From contig JBFXHX010000002.1 of the NCBI GenBank assembly GCA_050176585.1, positions 137,605 through 201,604 of the forward strand: 64,000 nt of DNA. The letters run 5' to 3'. The first letter of the stretch is position 1. Each line of letters starts with the position of its first letter. The stretch comes from CAYYWP01 sp050176585 (GTDB lineage Bacteria; Desulfobacterota; Binatia; HRBIN30; CADEER01). The notes beneath the pieces are model-generated. The model was not told the DNA's origin and made no database searches. It saw only the letters and a list, made by a program, of their open reading frames with translations. Of the stretch, positions 43,138-51,186 are shown in pieces. A program made the translations under genes and the position numbers.

Positions 43138-44856
43138 TCAGAAGTCCGTCGAGGGTGAGAAGACCCCGAAGTGCTTGCGCCACACGTCGGTGATCTCGCC
43201 GACCGTGGCATAGGCCTTCACGGCCTCGAGCACTGCGGGCACCGTGTTCACACCGTCGCGGCAGGCGCGCTCGACGGCGGCGAGCGCGGTCCGCACGCGA
43301 TCGGCGCTGCGTCCCGCCTTGACGGCCGCGAGGCGTTCGCGCTGGCGCCGCGTATTGTCGGGATCGATGCGAAACGCCGTGTACGGCACGTCGGGCTGCT
43401 CGGGCCAGAGGTTCACCGTCACCCAGGGCCGCTCGCCGCTGTCGAGGGCGCGCTGACGGCGCACCGCGCCCTCGGTCATCCACCGCCGGCCGAGGCCGCC
43501 GTCGATCACCCGCAGTGCCCCGCCCGCCTCTTCGACCTCGCGGAGCGCGGCGAGGATCTGGGCTTCGACCTGGGCGGTGAGGGACTCGACGTAATACGAG
43601 CCGCCGAGCGGATCGATGGTGTCCGTGAACCCGTGCTCGTGCGCGATGATCGCTTCGGTGCGCAGGCCGACGCGAATGGAGCTCTCGGTCGGCGTCGATA
43701 CCGCCTCATCATAAGAAGCGACGTACACGTACGAGGCTCCGCCGAGCACGTAGCCCAAGGTGCCGAAGGCGATGCGGGCGACGTTGTTGAGCGGCTCCTG
43801 CAGCGCCTCCTGTCCGTGACCGTACACCGTGGTGCGCAGCGCCATGGCCTCCGGCCGCAGCGCGCCGAAGCGCTCCCTCATCAGCCGCGCCCACACGCGC
43901 CGCAGCGCGCGCAGATTGGCAATGGTGACGAAAAAGTCGTGCCGCTCGTCCGCGAACATGTGCAGCAGCGGCGCCACTTCGTCGATCGTGTAGCCGCGCT
44001 CGAGCAGCACTCCGATGTAGTGCAGCGCGTTGCCGAGCGCGATCGCGGTCGCCCGGCTCGAGCCGGCACCGCCCGCATTGATGTGGTTCACGCACACGGT
44101 CATCGGCGACCAGCCGGGCGCGTGCTCGGCGCACCAGGCCACGCAGTCGGTCGCGAGCCGCGCGGCGGGCGCCGCGGGCAGGATCTGCGTCCCGCGCGCG
44201 ATGTACTCTTTCAGCGGGTCGTTCTGCAGGTTGACGGTATAGGCAGCCGGCGCTAACCCGCGCCGCTCGCCGAGCGCGGCGAACATCGCCAGCATGATGG
44301 GCCCGATCGAGTTCCCGAGCGTGCCCACCCGCTTGACGCGCTCGATCGCAATGCCGTCGAAGAGCGCCTCCATATCGGCGAGCGTCGATACCGCCACGCC
44401 GACCTGCCCCACCTCCGCGGCGGCCATCTCGTGATCGGAGTCGTACCCGCACTGCGTGGGCAGATCGAGGGCGACCAGGATCTGCTCGCAGCCCCAGTCC
44501 AGGAGCTTGCGAAAGCGCCGGTTGCACTCGCTCGCTTCGCCGAAGCCCGAGTACGCCGAGATGACGAAGGGCTCGGTGCGGTACATGCCCGCGCGATCAC
44601 CCCGCGTGTAGGGGTACTCGCCCGGAAAGCCCAGATCGGAGAGGTAATCGAAGCCGAGCTCGTGCAGATCCGCAGGCGTATAGAGCGGCTTGACCGGCAC
44701 TCCGACGTCGGTCCTGAACGGCCGCCGCTCCCCACGCTGCGCGGTCTCCGCTCCATAGCACTCGCGCTCCCAGCGCTCGGTTTCCTGCCGAATGCGCTCG
44801 GCCTCGGCATCCGCCGCCGGGGCGCGAACGGGCGGGGGTTTGAGCGGCTTATTCAT
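43138..44856 (-). CDS. B12-dependent acyl-CoA mutase large subunit (methylmalonyl-CoA mutase family, divergent)
   Basis: 572 aa TIM-barrel subunit without its own B12 domain. Family landmarks include GMYRTEPF, DLPTQCGYDSDHEMA, MEALFDGI and NLQNDPLKEYIARG. By counting against the Propionibacterium enzyme, R221 matches substrate-carboxylate R207 and H258 matches H244 at identical spacing. However the RQY triad that includes Y89 is SAY (100-102), and the H244 context is NHINAGGAG instead of YHIQEAGA. So the fold and key residues fit a mutase, but the substrate may not be methylmalonyl-CoA. GAGGAG precedes ATG 44856. First gene of the operon. Confidence 0.88.
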   Translation of the reverse strand: MNKPLKPPPVRAPAADAEAERIRQETERWERECYGAETAQRGERRPFRTDVGVPVKPLYTPADLHELGFDYLSDLGFPGEYPYTRGDRAGMYRTEPFVISAYSGFGEASECNRRFRKLLDWGCEQILVALDLPTQCGYDSDHEMAAAEVGQVGVAVSTLADMEALFDGIAIERVKRVGTLGNSIGPIMLAMFAALGERRGLAPAAYTVNLQNDPLKEYIARGTQILPAAPAARLATDCVAWCAEHAPGWSPMTVCVNHINAGGAGSSRATAIALGNALHYIGVLLERGYTIDEVAPLLHMFADERHDFFVTIANLRALRRVWARLMRERFGALRPEAMALRTTVYGHGQEALQEPLNNVARIAFGTLGYVLGGASYVYVASYDEAVSTPTESSIRVGLRTEAIIAHEHGFTDTIDPLGGSYYVESLTAQVEAQILAALREVEEAGGALRVIDGGLGRRWMTEGAVRRQRALDSGERPWVTVNLWPEQPDVPYTAFRIDPDNTRRQRERLAAVKAGRSADRVRTALAAVERACRDGVNTVPAVLEAVKAYATVGEITDVWRKHFGVFSPSTDF

Positions 44857-44998
44857 GTCGGCGACTCCTCAATGACGCCTCTTTCCGACCAGCGATTATC
44901 AAATGCGAGCGAGTCGGGCCATCGCCTGTCGCCTCATCAGGCGCCCGACGAGGCGCGGCAGCGGACCGGCGAGAGGCGCGCGACGTCAGCGGAGAGTG

Positions 44999-45352
44999 CG
45001 GCCGCCTGCCCGGGTCTATGGCATCAACTCTTCGGTGTCTGGTCGGGAAGGACCTCGAACTTCGTGACCCAGAACTGCCCCTGCGGGTCGGCCACGTAGC
45101 CCTCGAGCCGAATCTTGCGACCAACNNNNNNNNNNNNNNNNNNNNNNNNNNNNNNNNNNNNNNNNNNNNNNNNNNNNNNNNNNNNNNNNNNNNNNNNNNN
45201 NNNNNNNNNNNNNNNNNNNNNNNNNCGGCCGCCTGCCCGGGTCTATGGCATCAACTCTTCGGTGTCTGGTCGGGAAGGACCTCGAACTTCGTGACCCAGA
45301 ACTGCCCCTGCGGGTCGGCCACGTAGCCCTCGAGCCGAATCTTGCGACCAAC
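44999..45352. repeat. Two identical 127-bp contig ends flanking a 100-N gap (assembly artefact)
   Basis: 44999-45125 and 45226-45352 are identical over all 127 bases, and 45126-45225 is a run of exactly 100 N. This is what results when two overlapping contigs sharing a 127-bp k-mer are scaffolded without merging. The true sequence should be 227 nt shorter, with one copy. The left copy therefore duplicates the 3' end of the 45251-45709 gene. Confidence 0.93.
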
Positions 45353-45709
45353 CAACTGAGGATCCGAAATCTGCGCCCAATACTGTCGGCTCTGCCCGCC
45401 TAAAAACAGGTTCGGCCAGTTCGGCGTGAGCTGATCGACGAGATCCATCGAGGTGATCGGTTTGCTGATCACCTTGAGATCGTCGACCGCGATCCACCGA
45501 ATCCCCTCCACACCCGGCATGCCGATCGACAGCGCCAATCCTTTTTCGGGTTGCTCGGCGCGGAGTCTGCCTTCAATTCGAATCAAGGTGGGCCGGTCTC
45601 CCCCCGGGATCCGTATACCGCTAAATCCGTGTGTCGCTCCGCGCCACGATGCCAAGCACAGGCACAGGACCACAAATACCAGCGACATGCGCCGCATACG
45701 CATCATCAT
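45251..45709 (-). CDS. Small exported protein of unknown function
   Basis: 152 aa. A short signal peptide (MSLVFVVLCLCLASWRGATHG), then beta-rich sequence: IRIEGRLRAEQPEKGLALSIG, IAVDDLKVISKPIT and EGYVADPQGQFWVTKFEVL, which could form an OB-like or small beta-barrel fold. No family recognised. Several Met codons cluster at the start (45709); GGGAGAG lies upstream. Its 3' 102 nt are repeated left of the N gap because of the assembly artefact. Neighbours do not suggest a role. Confidence 0.6.
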   Translation of the reverse strand: MMMRMRRMSLVFVVLCLCLASWRGATHGFSGIRIPGGDRPTLIRIEGRLRAEQPEKGLALSIGMPGVEGIRWIAVDDLKVISKPITSMDLVDQLTPNWPNLFLGGQSRQYWAQISDPQLVGRKIRLEGYVADPQGQFWVTKFEVLPDQTPKS

Positions 45710-46085
45710 GTACGAGCTCTCCCATTCTCCTGTAGCAGTCCCGACAGTAACCAGCCGCGACGGCTACGCCAAGGCCGGTGGCGTGAACGTCGAGAGCTGC
45801 CGCGCAGGGCGCGCCCGCTGCGCACCGCAGCAAGCGCCATGTCTGACTTGCCATTGCGTTCCACCGCCGCGGCACCGCATCAGCCGTCGCCCCTACACAG
45901 CTCTAGCGGCCAATCGCTATCCGACACACCTGCGGATCCGCTCGTTTTATTTGACACCGCGAAATTCGCGGACGTAGGGTGCTCAGCCTACGGATGGCCG
46001 ATGCGAACCGACACGGCGCAGCGCTCGGCACGGGAACGGGCACACAGCGGCCGCGGCCGACGCGCTCGTTCCAAGGAGGAGCCCT
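45710..46085. promoter_or_regulatory. Rieske oxygenase upstream region with two inverted repeats
   Basis: No gene is supported in this 376-nt stretch. TTGACA (45951-45956) is followed at once by the perfect palindrome CCGCGAAATTCGCGG (45957-45971), then by CGTAGG (45974-45979) paired with CCTACG (45988-45993). The layout suggests a promoter controlled by a repressor of TetR type. No matching regulator gene is adjacent. AAGGAGG (46072-46078) is the oxygenase ribosome-binding site. Confidence 0.5.
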
Positions 46086-47279
46086 ATGGGAACGCAGCAG
46101 GTCAGCGGAACACCGCGCCCCGCCGGCGCGATCGCAACGGAAGAGGACTTCGCCGCGACCCGGCGGCCGCTTTTGCAGGCGTCTACGCTGCCTCCCTACT
46201 GCTACACGGCGCGCGATTTCTATGAGCTCGAGATCGACCGCATCTTCATGCGGGAGTGGTTGTGCGTGGGGCGCGCGGATCAGGTGGAGAACCCGGGCGA
46301 TTACTATACCCTGACCCTGCTCGGCGAGCCGCTGGTGGTCACGCGCGATCTCGGCGGAGAGATCCGCGTGCTGTCGACGATCTGCCGTCACCGCGGCACC
46401 GAAGTCGTGCAAGGAGAAGGCAACCGCAGGTCGTTTCAGTGTCCGTATCACCTCTGGACCTACGCGCTGAGCGGAGAGTTGATCGGCGCGCCGGAGATGG
46501 ACGAGGTGGAACGCTTCGAAAAGGCGCAGTGCCGATTGCCCTCCTTGCGGGTGGAGATCTGGGAGGGATTCATCTTCGTTAACTTCGATGCCGATGCGAA
46601 GCCGCTGGGCCCGCGCCTGGCCGGCGTGTCGGAACGCATCAAGAGCTACCGGCTCGGCGGCATGCGAACCAACGTGATCGATACGTACGACTGCAACTGG
46701 AACTGGAAGCTCATGATGGAGAATTTCATGGAGTTCTACCACGTGCTCGGGTTGCACAAAGGCACGCACGATCCGATGCCGACGCAACTCTCTTCCGCCG
46801 AGGATTACAACGGCACCTACGAGCACTCCTGGGGTGTGTTACCGGATCCGGATGGCACGCTATGGAGCGTGACCGGCAAGCACTCGCCGCTCGCGACCAT
46901 CGAAGGCTTGACCTATGAAGAGCAGCACCTCGGGCAGTTCTGGTTGATTTATCCCACGCTCCTGTTTTTCCTCACCGCCGATGCCATGGGCTATTACCGG
47001 GTACTCCCGCAGGCGCCCGACCGCATCAACCTGCGCATCCACATGTGCGTTCCGCCGACGACGGCCGAGATGAAGGACTTCGCGGTGCGACTCAAAGCCG
47101 CGGCGGCTTGTCTCCTGGTCATCAACGATCAGGACATGTGGGCATGCGAGTCGATGCAGCGCGGGCTGTCCTCGCACATGGCACCGCGCGGGCGGTTCTC
47201 GAAATGGGACAAACCGGTCCACCAGATCGCGCGCTACGTCTCGGATCGGGTGCTCGACGGTGCGGCGCCGCCGCGGTGA
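46086..47279 (+). CDS. Rieske 2Fe-2S ring-hydroxylating oxygenase alpha subunit-like protein
   Basis: 397 aa. The Rieske ligands are C-x-H (CRHRG, about residue 101) and C-x2-H (CPYHLW, about 120). The mononuclear iron site is marked by ENFMEFYHVLGLH, giving two His, with the Asp probably in NDQDMW late in the chain. Such enzymes insert oxygen into aromatic or other hydrophobic substrates, using electrons from a reductase. No beta subunit, ferredoxin or reductase gene is adjacent, so it may be a single-component-type alpha3 enzyme served by a distant reductase. Good ribosome-binding site. Confidence 0.92.
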   Translation: MGTQQVSGTPRPAGAIATEEDFAATRRPLLQASTLPPYCYTARDFYELEIDRIFMREWLCVGRADQVENPGDYYTLTLLGEPLVVTRDLGGEIRVLSTICRHRGTEVVQGEGNRRSFQCPYHLWTYALSGELIGAPEMDEVERFEKAQCRLPSLRVEIWEGFIFVNFDADAKPLGPRLAGVSERIKSYRLGGMRTNVIDTYDCNWNWKLMMENFMEFYHVLGLHKGTHDPMPTQLSSAEDYNGTYEHSWGVLPDPDGTLWSVTGKHSPLATIEGLTYEEQHLGQFWLIYPTLLFFLTADAMGYYRVLPQAPDRINLRIHMCVPPTTAEMKDFAVRLKAAAACLLVINDQDMWACESMQRGLSSHMAPRGRFSKWDKPVHQIARYVSDRVLDGAAPPR

Positions 47280-47410
47280 TCGCGTTCGCGCCCACCAGTC
47301 CGGGCTCTCCCATCGGCAAAACCCGTAGGCGGGCGGCGTGCACCTCCGTCCCGAGCAGGGGCCGCGCGCGGCCGCCGCGACGCGCCCCAGGATCCCGGCG
47401 GCTCGACCGC

Positions 47411-47447
47411 TTGTACATACAATTCCCCACTTTGCACTTGATATAGA
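47411..47447 (+). promoter_or_regulatory. A/T-rich promoter candidate before the ACPVC/DUF2243 pair
   Basis: An A/T-rich island in the 276-nt gap contains TTGTACATACAA (47411-47422, a 5-bp inverted repeat) and a good -10-like TATAGA (47442-47447), about 110 nt before the first gene. The -35 box is weak. Position and composition support a promoter, not its exact boxes. Confidence 0.35.
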
Positions 47448-47555
47448 AACCGGGCAGCACAAATCACCGCCTCCGCGCCTGCGTTGCGCGGGCACGGCGG
47501 TTGCTGCTGGGAGGTCACCCGGCTATCGGTTCGGCGATTGAGCAGAAGGAGCACC

Positions 47556-47873
47556 ATGACCCGATTGTGCTTGGATCCGGGCGCGACCGGGCGACCTGCA
47601 TGGCTGTCCATACTGGCGGCGGCGCTTGGCCCGCTGGTCGTGTTGATCGGCGACGCCGCCCTCGCGTGCCCGGTGTGTGATACGGGCACTGGCGCTGCGG
47701 TCCGCGCGGGAATTTTCGACGCGCACTTCGCGACCACGGCGTTCGGCATCCTGTCGCCGATCCCGGTGCTGCTGATGATCGGCGCAGCGCTTCATTTCGG
47801 CTGGACGCCGGCGCGCCTGTTGCGCCGTAGGCGGCGCCCGGCGGAACTCGCGATTGGAGAGGGTCATGAATGA
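47556..47873 (+). CDS. Small membrane protein with ACPVC motif
   Basis: 105 aa. Two membrane segments (LSILAAALGPLVVLIGDAA and ILSPIPVLLMIGAALHFG) flank ACPVCDTGTGAAVRAGIFDAHF, a C-x-x-C loop on the outer face. I recall similar proteins beside DUF2243 and cytochrome oxidase genes. A metal-relay or assembly role is possible but unproven. AAGGAG precedes ATG 47556. The next gene starts inside its end (47866), so both are coupled. Confidence 0.75.
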   Translation: MTRLCLDPGATGRPAWLSILAAALGPLVVLIGDAALACPVCDTGTGAAVRAGIFDAHFATTAFGILSPIPVLLMIGAALHFGWTPARLLRRRRRPAELAIGEGHE

Positions 47874-48375
47874 TAAACAGCGACCGCTCGTAGCGGCCGG
47901 TACGGTCCTGGGCGCGGGGCTCGGCGGGTTTGTCGACGGGATCCTGTTTCACCAGCTCCTGCAAATTCACAACATGCTCACTGGCCGCCTGCCGAAGGAC
48001 ACGATTCCGAACGTCGAGGTCAACATGTTCTGGGATGGAATTTTCCACGCCGGCACATGGATACTGACGGCGGTGGGAGTGTGGCTTCTCTTTCGCGCGG
48101 CGCAGCGCCGCGACACGGTGCTAACGACCAAGTCCTTCGTGGGGTCGCTGGCGGTCGGCTGGGGGCTCTTCAATCTCGTCGAAGGGTTGATCGACCACCA
48201 CATCCTCCACCTGCACCACGTGGTCGAAAGACTCGGCGTCTCCGCCTGGGACGTCGCGTTCTTGGCATCGGGCGTCGTCTTGATCGGCGTCGGCTGGATG
48301 GCCATCCGAGCAGACGGCCGAGCCCCTCAGCTACAGAGCCGCCCCGGCGCCACGCCGGCGCCGCAGTATCGATGA
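47866..48375 (+). CDS. DUF2243 family membrane protein
   Basis: 169 aa with four membrane helices. Characteristic motif GLGGFVDGILFHQLLQIHNML, then DGIFHAGTWILTAVGVWLLF, NLVEGLIDHHILHLHHV and WDVAFLASGVVLIGVGW. The many conserved His and Asp on helix ends resemble metal or heme-linked membrane proteins, but the function of DUF2243 is unknown. Its ATG overlaps the stop of the ACPVC gene by 8 nt. Confidence 0.88.
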   Translation: MNDKQRPLVAAGTVLGAGLGGFVDGILFHQLLQIHNMLTGRLPKDTIPNVEVNMFWDGIFHAGTWILTAVGVWLLFRAAQRRDTVLTTKSFVGSLAVGWGLFNLVEGLIDHHILHLHHVVERLGVSAWDVAFLASGVVLIGVGWMAIRADGRAPQLQSRPGATPAPQYR

Positions 48376-48580
48376 GCGCTCAATGGCCTTTTCGTGTGGG
48401 ACTGGCGCCCACTGCATCGCCGATCACCCGGTGATGCGTGTGCACCTGGAGCGCGCCGGCGCCGGTTGAACCGGGGGCGCGCCGTTCAATGCAACCAGCG
48501 CCGACGGAGCGGCACGCATCCGCGCGCGGGGCATCGCTGCGCGTTGCGGTGCAGCCGCAGGTGCCCGCGGCCGTACCCGC

Positions 48581-49675
48581 TCACGCCGGAACGATGACTG
48601 CCTTCACCGTCTCCAGCCGCGCCACAGCCTCGAGCGCTTTCTGGCTTTCCTCGATCGGGAAGCGATGGGTCACGGCTTCAGCCATCGGAAACTCGCGGTG
48701 ATGTGCCTGGGCGATGCGGATCGCATCATAGAAATGCCCGGGTTGTTCCAGCGCGCTGCCGATGATCTTCAAGTTGCGGTTGTTGAGGTAGCTCGGATCG
48801 ACCGGAACGGTGCCGTGCCCCGACCATAGCCCGACGATCAGATAGCGCCCATTCTTGGCGGTGAGCCGGATGCCTTCACCGAACGCGGAGCGCGCGCCCG
48901 CCGCCTCGATGACCACGTCCGCTCCCCGCCCGTCGGTCAGCTCGTGCACGCGTTCGATGCGCTCAGCCTCTTCCGGAACGGCGTTCAGGCTGATCGTGGC
49001 GGTCGCCCCCAGGCGACCGGCCATGGCCAGCCGGTGTTCAGGGGCTCCGATCACGATCAGGGTCCTGGCCCCGGCTATACGGCTGAGCAGGGTCGCCGCA
49101 AGGCCGACTGGGCCACAGCCCTGCACGACCACGGTCTGTGTCGGGACGATTCCGCCGAGCCGCTCCATCGCCTGGATCATCGTCGGCATCGCACAACCGA
49201 AGGCGATGACCGCTTCGGACGGCGTATCGTCCGGGATCTTGTAGAATGCGATTCCCGCCGGCAGCCAGGCGTAATCGGTATACGTATTCCACGTCGGCTC
49301 GTTCGCATCGCTGAAGATGACGGCATTCTCGCAAAGGGAAAAATCCCTGAGCGCCGTGCAGTAGTAGCAATGGTGGCACGACTTGATCGGGCTCCAGTAG
49401 ATCCGGTCCCCGTAGCGTACCGGGACACCCGCGCAGTCGGTGGTGACGCCGTCGCCCAGCTCTTCGACCGTGCCAATGCCTTCATGTCCAAGCACGACCG
49501 GAAGCGGCGGAGTGGCGTCGCCGTTCCAGAGATGCACGTCGGTCCCGCACACCCCACCCATCTGCACTCGCAGCAGCACCTCTCCTCGTCCCGGCGCTGG
49601 AACTTCGCGCTCCCAGATTTGGATCGGCTGCTTGGGCGCGACGAGCACGGCGCGTTTGCCGGTTCGCTTGCGCAT
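48581..49675 (-). CDS. Zinc-containing alcohol dehydrogenase (MDR superfamily)
   Basis: 364 aa. Catalytic zinc ligands fit GGVCGTDVH and GHEGIGTV; the structural-zinc lobe has CHHCYYC and a later Cys (FSLCEN). The NAD(P) Rossmann motif is VVVQGCGPVGLAATLL. It oxidises alcohols or polyols; the substrate is unknown. GGAGGAAACAGC sits before ATG 49675. It follows the LLM and DUF1329 genes on the same strand at a distance of about 250 nt. Confidence 0.92.
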   Translation of the reverse strand: MRKRTGKRAVLVAPKQPIQIWEREVPAPGRGEVLLRVQMGGVCGTDVHLWNGDATPPLPVVLGHEGIGTVEELGDGVTTDCAGVPVRYGDRIYWSPIKSCHHCYYCTALRDFSLCENAVIFSDANEPTWNTYTDYAWLPAGIAFYKIPDDTPSEAVIAFGCAMPTMIQAMERLGGIVPTQTVVVQGCGPVGLAATLLSRIAGARTLIVIGAPEHRLAMAGRLGATATISLNAVPEEAERIERVHELTDGRGADVVIEAAGARSAFGEGIRLTAKNGRYLIVGLWSGHGTVPVDPSYLNNRNLKIIGSALEQPGHFYDAIRIAQAHHREFPMAEAVTHRFPIEESQKALEAVARLETVKAVIVPA

Positions 49676-49922
49676 TGCTGTTTCCTCCTACGAGCCGGGC
49701 GCGCCGCCCGGGCGCGCTACGGAGAGGACCTCGGGCGCCCGACCCTCGTACGGTGCAGGCGGACGGTTGTCCAGCACACAGCAGCGGCCATGCTGGAGGG
49801 AGTGCGCCGGCGCCGACCGGACGCCGACGACATCGGCGGCCGGGGCGCCGGCGCTGCACTCCGGTGCCAGCGATTGACGAAGCGCCGGTTACGGGCCGTT
49901 CGCGCCACGTCGGACGGGGCCT

Positions 49923-50966
49923 TCAGTTGAATTGCGGGATGATCTCCTTGCCGATGCGGCGAATACCGGCTTCGAGATCGGCGACCGGCCGGGCGACCGC
50001 GTAGTGAATGAACTCCTGCGCGCCACCGGCCTCGAGCTGTTTGAGCCGTTCGACGCAGCGGCTCGCGGGTCCGCTCACCGTGAGGAGGTCCACGGCTCGC
50101 TCGGGCACCTGCGACAACTCATCCGCATCGCGGATGATGTGCTCGGTGTAGTCGCTGTGGAAAGTGTCGGGCAGCCCGAGGGTCATGGATTCGGGCAGCT
50201 CGTCTCGCTTGTAATGCTCGAGCAGGTGCGCGGAGTGATTCCAGACCGCCTGCACGAACCAGCGCTCGTCGCGCAGCGCCTGCTGAACATTGTCATTCAA
50301 GACGATCGGACCGGATACAACCGTCTTCAACGTCGCCGGGTCACGACCGACGCTGCGCGCACCGGCGTGCGCATGGCCGACCGACCAACGCAGCGACTCG
50401 GGATTCGGCGCCTGCACGACCACCGCGTCCGCCACCTCACCCGCGAACTGCAGAGTTTTGGGCCCGTAACCGCCGATATATACGGGCACGTCGGCCGGCG
50501 GGTTGTACCAGTGGAATTTGAGCTTCAAGGGTTTACCGCCGGCCTGCTTCAGCCACGCCGAGCGGTCCGGATGCTTCGGCGTGTACAGCACCTCTTCGCC
50601 ATTCATCATCCGCTTGATCAGATCGACTCCCTGCCGGAACTCCTTCATCGTCGCCTGGCGCTCACCCATGACCCGCGTAGAGGAGTCGCCCTTGGCGATG
50701 CCGCAGATCATGCGCCCGCCCGAGATCTCCTGCAGGGTGGCGAAGTAACTAGCGACCACGGTCGGGTGGCGTGTGACCGGATTCGTCACGAGGGTGCCGA
50801 TACGCAACCGCTTCGTGGCCTGCGCACACAACGTCAAATATGGGACGACCTCCCGCCAGCCGATGTGCGTGTCGATCAAGAATAGTGCGTTGAAGCCGTT
50901 CTCCTCTGCCAGCTTCGCGAACGCAGGGGCCTGTGGCATCGTTTCCATCATTACGCTGAATTGCAT
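49923..50966 (-). CDS. LLM-class flavin/F420-dependent oxidoreductase
   Basis: 347 aa. TIM-barrel landmarks: FAKLAEENGFNALFLIDTHIG, LRIGTLVTNPVTRHPTVVAS, GGRMICGIAKGDSSTRVMG and VPVYIGGYGPKTLQFAGEVAD. The GKGDS-like segment (AKGDSS) resembles F420-dependent reductases of the MER/Adf type. AGGAGG precedes ATG 50966; the open frame upstream to 51137 is not conserved. It lies downstream of the DUF1329 gene with a 220-nt gap containing repeated sites. Confidence 0.92.
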   Translation of the reverse strand: MQFSVMMETMPQAPAFAKLAEENGFNALFLIDTHIGWREVVPYLTLCAQATKRLRIGTLVTNPVTRHPTVVASYFATLQEISGGRMICGIAKGDSSTRVMGERQATMKEFRQGVDLIKRMMNGEEVLYTPKHPDRSAWLKQAGGKPLKLKFHWYNPPADVPVYIGGYGPKTLQFAGEVADAVVVQAPNPESLRWSVGHAHAGARSVGRDPATLKTVVSGPIVLNDNVQQALRDERWFVQAVWNHSAHLLEHYKRDELPESMTLGLPDTFHSDYTEHIIRDADELSQVPERAVDLLTVSGPASRCVERLKQLEAGGAQEFIHYAVARPVADLEAGIRRIGKEIIPQFN

Positions 50967-51046
50967 GGCTATCCTCCTCTTCGTCGTTAGTGCGGCGCCC
51001 TCGCCAGTGCGCGCACGCACTCTAGCGATCTCCGCGGCGGCGGCTC

Positions 51047-51076
51047 CTGGTGTCCGAAAGGGTCTCTGGTGTCCGA
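51047..51076 (-). promoter_or_regulatory. 11-bp direct repeats upstream of the LLM gene
   Basis: CTGGTGTCCGA occurs at 51047-51057 and 51066-51076, a 19-nt period, 80-110 nt before the LLM start. On the coding strand the word is TCGGACACCAG. Tandem half-sites of this kind often bind an activator. There is no direct evidence for which protein. Confidence 0.35.
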
Positions 51077-51186
51077 TGCTATCGCCCGTGGGGCGAACAA
51101 CTGCTGCTCCGGGCTGAGCTCGGCCACACACATGCACGGCGCTGCAGAAGGCGAGCTGCTCGCCCGTTCGGGGCGTTTGAAGTGTC

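Noticed and set aside
44857..44998. Searched for a B12 riboswitch before the mutase operon
   Set aside because: The short leader has no B12-box or matching stems; a normal GAGGAG ribosome-binding site explains it.
44999..45352. Direct repeat that could have been read as an insertion-site duplication or tandem duplication
   Set aside because: The copies flank exactly 100 N and have a k-mer-like length, so an assembly artefact explains them.
50967..51010. Weak GG-N10-GC match before the LLM gene as a second sigma54 promoter
   Set aside because: Only the GG and GC core fits; the flanking bases are poor (TGGCGA and CCGCA), so chance is likely in GC-rich DNA.
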